Origin: an uncultured Candidatus Marinamargulisbacteria bacterium
Lineage (GTDB): Bacteria; Margulisbacteria; Marinamargulisbacteria; UBA817; CACECR01
Direction of reading: 5' to 3'
DNA: 43,130 bases
Assembly (NCBI GenBank): GCA_902558105.1
Contig: CACECR010000005.1
Span: 1 to 43,130, forward strand
Shown here: one piece after another, positions 38,737-43,130 of the stretch
Layout: each line of letters starts with the position of its first letter
How positions within the stretch are numbered: position 1 is the stretch's first letter
Made by a program: the position numbers and the translations under genes
Notes under the pieces: generated by a model
Database searches by the model: none
Told to the model about the DNA's origin: nothing
What the model saw: only the letters and a program-made list of their open reading frames with translations

Positions 38737-39431
38737 TGCGTTTATTGTGGGTGTGGCTTTGCTTGGTTTCTGTTGTCGTGGCGTCTCATACCATTCGATT
38801 AGAGTCTAAAATAGTTAACGGAGAATTATTGCCGGTTATTTCGGTAAATGGTCGTGACGTTATGATGATAGAGGATAGAGGGGATGCCTCACGATTTGTG
38901 TCTGTGTTTGATCGTGCGGAAACCATTTCAATGATGCTAAGTAGTTTAGATCAGAAAGGACTCAATCTATCTTCGATACGTGTGCGTCGGATTAAATCTG
39001 AGTATTTTGCTGATTTGAATGGCCATCGTATTTTTACGATTTATCCGGCGGATCGAATTTCTCATAATCTTACGTCATATCAATTAGCCAAAAAATGGAC
39101 GACTGCCATTAAAGATGCGGTGGATCCTAATGTTGTAGCGACAAGTCCTGTTGTTGATGTGATGGCTGAACAAGAAGTGGTGAACTATCGTTACGCGTTA
39201 CTGACTCTCGTTCAACTATCCGCAATTATTGGAATACAAGTACTTTGTGCCTTTATTATTTTATGGTACATTGATCGATACCGTGTGGGACATTATCGTC
39301 GATTACAACAGCAGATGGTTCAGTTTGAAACACGATGTCTAGACTTAGAAAAGCAGATTGAGTCTTTGGAGTCACCCAAAAAGGTGTCGGCCGTTTCTAG
39401 AAATCGCTCTCGAAACGTTTCTAATTTATAA
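38733..39431 (+). CDS. Hypothetical protein with signal/TM segment and C-terminal coiled coil
   Basis: 232 aa; N-terminal hydrophobic segment, internal TM LLTLVQLSAIIGIQVLCAFIILWYI, 4-nt overlap with fliA. Confidence 0.7.
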   Translation: MMRLLWVWLCLVSVVVASHTIRLESKIVNGELLPVISVNGRDVMMIEDRGDASRFVSVFDRAETISMMLSSLDQKGLNLSSIRVRRIKSEYFADLNGHRIFTIYPADRISHNLTSYQLAKKWTTAIKDAVDPNVVATSPVVDVMAEQEVVNYRYALLTLVQLSAIIGIQVLCAFIILWYIDRYRVGHYRRLQQQMVQFETRCLDLEKQIESLESPKKVSAVSRNRSRNVSNL

Positions 39432-39432
39432 T

Positions 39433-40785
39433 TTATTTGCCTACACAAAACCGTGAAAAGACGCCATCTAAGACATCTTCGGTTAGTGTGTCTCCACTAA
39501 TGTCTCCGCATAATAATACGGCTTGTTTTAAATCGATCACGAGCATATCTAGCGTTTGAATATTTTCAATGGCGTTATTCATTTCGTTTAGACGGTCATA
39601 GAGTTGTTCAATGCAGCTTAATTGTCGCATATTACAGATTAAATCATTACTAATATCGTTCGCTTTTTTAGAAAAGTCGTTATATAGGCTGTTATTAATT
39701 TGAGAGATATTTTCGCCATTTTTAGCTGATACAGAAATGGCCTTTCTGTGCGAAATGGTGCTTGTAGTTACATTTTGGATATCTTGATCTGATTTATTAA
39801 GTATGAGGTAGGTTGGGATCGTTTTTGGAAGTAATTTTTGGAGTTCTCTTTCGTGTTCATTAAGTTCTCGTGTTTGATCGATGACCCAGAGTATGGCGTC
39901 GCTGTTAGGTAATAACTGTTTAATTTTTTCGATTCCGATCGCTTCAATTTCATCGGTGGTTTCGCGATATCCTGCGGTATCGATAAGTTCGAATAAGAGT
40001 CCTCCAATTTCGATGGTCGATTCGATAAAGTCTCGGGTGGTACCTTTGATATCTGAGACAATGGCACGGTCTTCTCCAAGTAACTGGTTAAGTAAGGAGG
40101 ACTTTCCAACGTTGGGATATCCAATGATTAGGCACTTCACTCCAGAGTGTATAAATCGGCCATAATCTTGATGTTTGATGGTCGGCCTAAGCAATTCTAT
40201 AGAGTTAGTGATGCTTTTTGTTAATGACGCTTTTTCCGGAGGATCTACTTCTTCTGGAAAATCAATGCAGGCTTCGATATGTTCGAGAAGTTGTTGGCAG
40301 TTGTGTTTAATAGTTTGAATGGTGTGGTATAACTTTCCTTGTAGTTGATTGAGTGCAACCGTACTTTCTAGTTCAGTTTTTGCATGAATGAGGTCGCTGA
40401 TTGCTTCCGCTTTACTTAAGTCTAATTTTCCATTCATGTAGGCGCGTTTGGTAAACTCTCCTTCTTTAGCGGGTCTTGCTCCTAAGGTGTAGCATGTGGT
40501 GAGTATTTTTTTAATAACAGGCAAACTAGAATGACAATGAAACTCTACACAATCTTCGCCTGTATAGGAATGGGGTCCTTTAAAAAACACGACGCATGCA
40601 TCATCGATAATGTCTTCAGTTTCTGGCTGCTTTAACAAACCATGATACAGTTTTCTTGGTTCAAGTGTGTCACGTTTGCTAAGAGACTTGAGTATATTTA
40701 ATGCAAGTTCTCCTGAACAACGAATAACGGCAACCCCACCAACACCATAAGGTGTAGATAGAGCCGCAATTGTGTCAGTTGAAAT
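39433..40785 (-). CDS. mnmE: tRNA modification GTPase MnmE (TrmE), probable ATT start
   Basis: Track ORF begins internally at TTG 40638. The frame continues upstream as ISTDTIAALSTPYGVGGVAVIRCSGELALNILKSL (MnmE N-terminal domain). GYPNVGKSSLLNQLLGEDRAIVSDIKGTTRDFIE GTPase motifs; C-terminal FCVGK. Confidence 0.93.
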   Translation of the reverse strand: MSTDTIAALSTPYGVGGVAVIRCSGELALNILKSLSKRDTLEPRKLYHGLLKQPETEDIIDDACVVFFKGPHSYTGEDCVEFHCHSSLPVIKKILTTCYTLGARPAKEGEFTKRAYMNGKLDLSKAEAISDLIHAKTELESTVALNQLQGKLYHTIQTIKHNCQQLLEHIEACIDFPEEVDPPEKASLTKSITNSIELLRPTIKHQDYGRFIHSGVKCLIIGYPNVGKSSLLNQLLGEDRAIVSDIKGTTRDFIESTIEIGGLLFELIDTAGYRETTDEIEAIGIEKIKQLLPNSDAILWVIDQTRELNEHERELQKLLPKTIPTYLILNKSDQDIQNVTTSTISHRKAISVSAKNGENISQINNSLYNDFSKKANDISNDLICNMRQLSCIEQLYDRLNEMNNAIENIQTLDMLVIDLKQAVLLCGDISGDTLTEDVLDGVFSRFCVGK

Positions 40786-40789
40786 GGAA

Positions 40790-41341
40790 TTACTCCGTTG
40801 TATACTCTAGTACAATGTGACGGTTAGATCCTTCACCTTCACTATGACTAGAAATACGTGGATTTTCTTTGAATTCAATATGAATGGCACGGCGCTCTGA
40901 AGCTGGCATTGGGTCTAATGCAATACTTGGACGTTTTTCGCTTAATTGGCGAGATTTAATAATCGCTGTTTCTTTTGCAGATTCTATACGTCTTTCAACA
41001 TATCCACCCACATCGATAAGTAGTTGAATAGGTGTATCAAACTTTTTGTAGATCATTGCTTTTAATAGTACTTGTAATGATTCGATCATATTTCCATTAC
41101 GGCCAATGATACGACCGGAGTCTGTTTCACTTTCAATATCAATATAAATGCAATATTCATCTTTGATATGTGCAGACACATCTGCATCTAAGCCGGATAA
41201 ATTAAGCATAGATTGTAGTTTTTCTTCGCAATAGTCTAGGGCCTCTTCAGGAATTTTTTTACGTTTGGGTCGGCTTGACTCATTTGTATTATTTGTATTG
41301 GTTTCAGAATCCTTGTTTTTAAAAATTTTAAAAATACTCAT
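40790..41341 (-). CDS. jag: Jag/KhpB-like RNA-binding protein
   Basis: 183 aa; DSGRIIGRNGNMIESLQVLLKAMI (KH) and R3H region AKETAIIKSRQLSEKRPSIALDPMPASERRAIH. Confidence 0.92.
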   Translation of the reverse strand: MSIFKIFKNKDSETNTNNTNESSRPKRKKIPEEALDYCEEKLQSMLNLSGLDADVSAHIKDEYCIYIDIESETDSGRIIGRNGNMIESLQVLLKAMIYKKFDTPIQLLIDVGGYVERRIESAKETAIIKSRQLSEKRPSIALDPMPASERRAIHIEFKENPRISSHSEGEGSNRHIVLEYTTE

Positions 41342-42003
41342 TAGTTAGCTCCTTTTGTTTCTTTCATTACTATTACTTGTTGAACGGTTGAAAATAATTG
41401 CGATACGGCCCAATAAATAAGGACCCCAGCTGGCATTTTTAAACAGATGGCAATTAAGAAAAACGGTAAAATTAACATGATTTGTTGTTGTTGCTTATTC
41501 GCACTACTCGAAGGGGTGAATTTTTGTCCTAAATAAGTGAGTAGTCCAATGAGGATTGGTAAAATGTATAAGGCATCGGGTTGTGATAAATTTGGTAACC
41601 AGGCTTCGCTAAACCCAGGAAATACACCATCTTTAGTAATGATTTCCACAAATTTGTCACTCTTTGTGGCATAAAAGATTGCTAATAAAAATGGTAATTG
41701 AAGAAGCATGGGTAAACATCCACCTAATGGATTAATACCTGTTTCTTTGTATAGCTTCATTGTTTCCTCTTGCATTTTACGAGGATTATCTTTGTATTTG
41801 TCTTTCATTTCCTTAAATTTAGGTTGTAAGACTTGCATTTGTTTAAGTGATTGAAATTGTTTTTGTGTGAGTGGGAATAGTAAGATTTTTACGAGTAATG
41901 TTAAAAGTGCAATACTAATCGCAAAATTTGGCCAAATATTTGCATATGAAAATTGAATAAATGGCAGCATAAAATGATCTATTAGTAATGTGATTGGGTT
42001 CAT
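41341..42003 (-). CDS. yidC: Membrane protein insertase YidC (short form, no large periplasmic domain)
   Basis: 220 aa; [76 protein letters not shown]. Confidence 0.95.
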   Translation of the reverse strand: MNPITLLIDHFMLPFIQFSYANIWPNFAISIALLTLLVKILLFPLTQKQFQSLKQMQVLQPKFKEMKDKYKDNPRKMQEETMKLYKETGINPLGGCLPMLLQLPFLLAIFYATKSDKFVEIITKDGVFPGFSEAWLPNLSQPDALYILPILIGLLTYLGQKFTPSSSANKQQQQIMLILPFFLIAICLKMPAGVLIYWAVSQLFSTVQQVIVMKETKGAN

Positions 42004-42206
42004 AAATTATCCTTTTGAGGTTTATAAAATGGATGACATCGAATGATTTGTTTGAGTCCTAAATATATACCTTTAATCATACCATGATTTTGAATACTTT
42101 TGTAAGTATGTTCTGAACAACTTGGGTGAAATCTACAATTATTACCTAGCATTGGCGAGATAAATTTTTGGTAGAATCGAATTAAAGATAAGAGTAAGAA
42201 TTTCAT
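42000..42206 (-). CDS. yidD: Membrane protein insertion efficiency factor YidD
   Basis: 68 aa; [53 protein letters not shown]. Confidence 0.96.
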   Translation of the reverse strand: MKFLLLSLIRFYQKFISPMLGNNCRFHPSCSEHTYKSIQNHGMIKGIYLGLKQIIRCHPFYKPQKDNL

Positions 42207-42502
42207 GTTAGTAATTTTGTTAGTGAATCTTTTAGATTTGAAAACTCACTGTGTTGTGCGGATGTCTTAATGATGACTATACAATTTGTTTGATGGTTAG
42301 TGTTTTGGAGGATATGACGGACTCTACGTTTTAAAAAGTTCCGAGTGACCGCGTTTCCAACTTTTTTGGAAGCTACGATAGCGGTTAAAGGTTTGGATGT
42401 TTTATTAGAATCTTTGTAGACTCTGAAATATTTTGAATCCGTGAATCGACGTAGAGAATAAATAGTTTGAAAATCAGATTGTCGTTTAAGCGTGTGTTTC
42501 AT
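42203..42502 (-). CDS. rnpA: Ribonuclease P protein component
   Basis: 99 aa; [38 protein letters not shown]. Confidence 0.94.
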   Translation of the reverse strand: MKHTLKRQSDFQTIYSLRRFTDSKYFRVYKDSNKTSKPLTAIVASKKVGNAVTRNFLKRRVRHILQNTNHQTNCIVIIKTSAQHSEFSNLKDSLTKLLT

Positions 42503-42636
42503 TACACAGCGATTTTGTGACGTCCTTTTCTTCTACGAGCATTTAATACTCTGCGTCCGCCTACTGATCTCATGCGAACTAAAAATCCGTGTTTTTTATG
42601 TCGTTTTCTGTTGTTTGGTTTAAATGTTCTTTTCAT
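42502..42636 (-). CDS. rpmH: 50S ribosomal protein L34
   Basis: Not in ORF track; [44 protein letters not shown]. Confidence 0.97.
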   Translation of the reverse strand: MKRTFKPNNRKRHKKHGFLVRMRSVGGRRVLNARRRKGRHKIAV

Positions 42637-42747
42637 GGCTCTACCTGTTTAAACTTAACTTTAAGATTAATACTTTAGACTGTTAGTCTTATTTAGTCAA
42701 CTTTTTTATTGATTTTTCGCTACCTAGTACTTTGAAAGAACCCTGTG

Positions 42748-42753
42748 TATAAT
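42748..42753 (+). promoter_or_regulatory. Candidate -10 element of pgsA, predicted leaderless
   Basis: TG-TATAAT ends 6 nt before ATG 42760; no Shine-Dalgarno. Confidence 0.45.
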
Positions 42754-42759
42754 GATATT

Positions 42760-43130
42760 ATGTCTATAAATCAATTACCTAATATCATTACTTTTTTGCG
42801 AATTCTTGGGGTAGTTGGAATCTTTTGGTTAACGCCATATTCTACTAACTTTTGGCTTCTAGTGGTTGCTGAACTTTACACTTTAGTTTGTATTACCGAC
42901 TTTTTGGATGGGTGGGTAGCTCGAAAATTTAAATGTGAAACGTATTTGGGTAAAGTTTTAGATCCGTTAGCGGATAAGATTTTAGTTCTTGTATTTTTAC
43001 CATTGTTAGAAATGCAAGTGATTACGGCGTTTCCTGTATTTATTATCTTAGCTAGAGAATTTTCGATTATGGCTTTACGTATTTTGGCAGCTAAAGAGGA
43101 AACAACCATTGTTGCCGCTCAATTTTCTGG
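42760..43130 (+). CDS. pgsA: CDP-diacylglycerol-glycerol-3-phosphate 3-phosphatidyltransferase, truncated by window edge
   Basis: Not in ORF track; MSINQLPNIITFLRILGVVGIFWL...CITDFLDGWVARKFKCETYLGKVLDPLADKILVL, with CDP-alcohol phosphotransferase motif D-x2-DG-x2-AR-x8-G-x3-D-x3-D. Confidence 0.93.
   Translation, partial: MSINQLPNIITFLRILGVVGIFWLTPYSTNFWLLVVAELYTLVCITDFLDGWVARKFKCETYLGKVLDPLADKILVLVFLPLLEMQVITAFPVFIILAREFSIMALRILAAKEETTIVAAQFS

Noticed and set aside
39768-40165. ORFs 39768..40124 (-) and 39881..40165 (+) inside mnmE
   Set aside because: Alternate-frame and antisense shadows of the MnmE GTPase domain.
42876-43109. 77-aa minus-strand ORF at the right edge
   Set aside because: Antisense to pgsA, which has a clear CDP-alcohol phosphotransferase motif.
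1-43130. CRISPR arrays, insertion sequences, complete prophage, toxin-antitoxin or restriction systems
   Set aside because: No regularly spaced repeats, transposase, integrase, phage structural gene or recognisable defence gene was seen on either strand.

Overview
This is a low-GC bacterial chromosomal window. The gene content suggests a diderm: an OstA/LptD-like outer-membrane protein, two lipobox lipoproteins and class A PBP1A. I cannot fix the lineage from sequence alone. Most of it is housekeeping DNA: prc (partial), maeB, trxB, PBP1A, tyrS, gyrB-gyrA, ilvA, two LysM lipoproteins, a dinG-hisZ-hisG-yqeG operon, doxX, hisH, uvrA, dnaB, an lptD-like gene, a UvrD/PcrA helicase, pgi, tRNA-Leu(UAG), lysS-secD-secF-fliA, mnmE-jag-yidC-yidD-rnpA-rpmH, and pgsA (partial). 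Two accessory islands stand out. (1) At 5583-8383 there is a tandem duplication whose breakpoints can be read directly. It runs from the 3' third of tyrS, through a convergent hypothetical gene, into the 3' end of a PLOD-like glycosyltransferase gene. The second tyrS fragment is a pseudogene and the two hypothetical genes have diverged strongly. (2) At 32517-34244, between tRNA-Leu and lysS, there is a decaying gene with one in-frame stop and two frameshifts, flanked by a 12-nt repeat of the tRNA T-arm. Other leads are near-identical promoter geometry implying leaderless mRNAs for hisH and dnaB (also likely uvrA and pgsA), a probable ATT start codon for mnmE, and a DinG lacking the usual Fe-S cysteines. 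I found no CRISPR array, insertion sequence or complete mobile element. Nothing here is a clear new multi-gene system.
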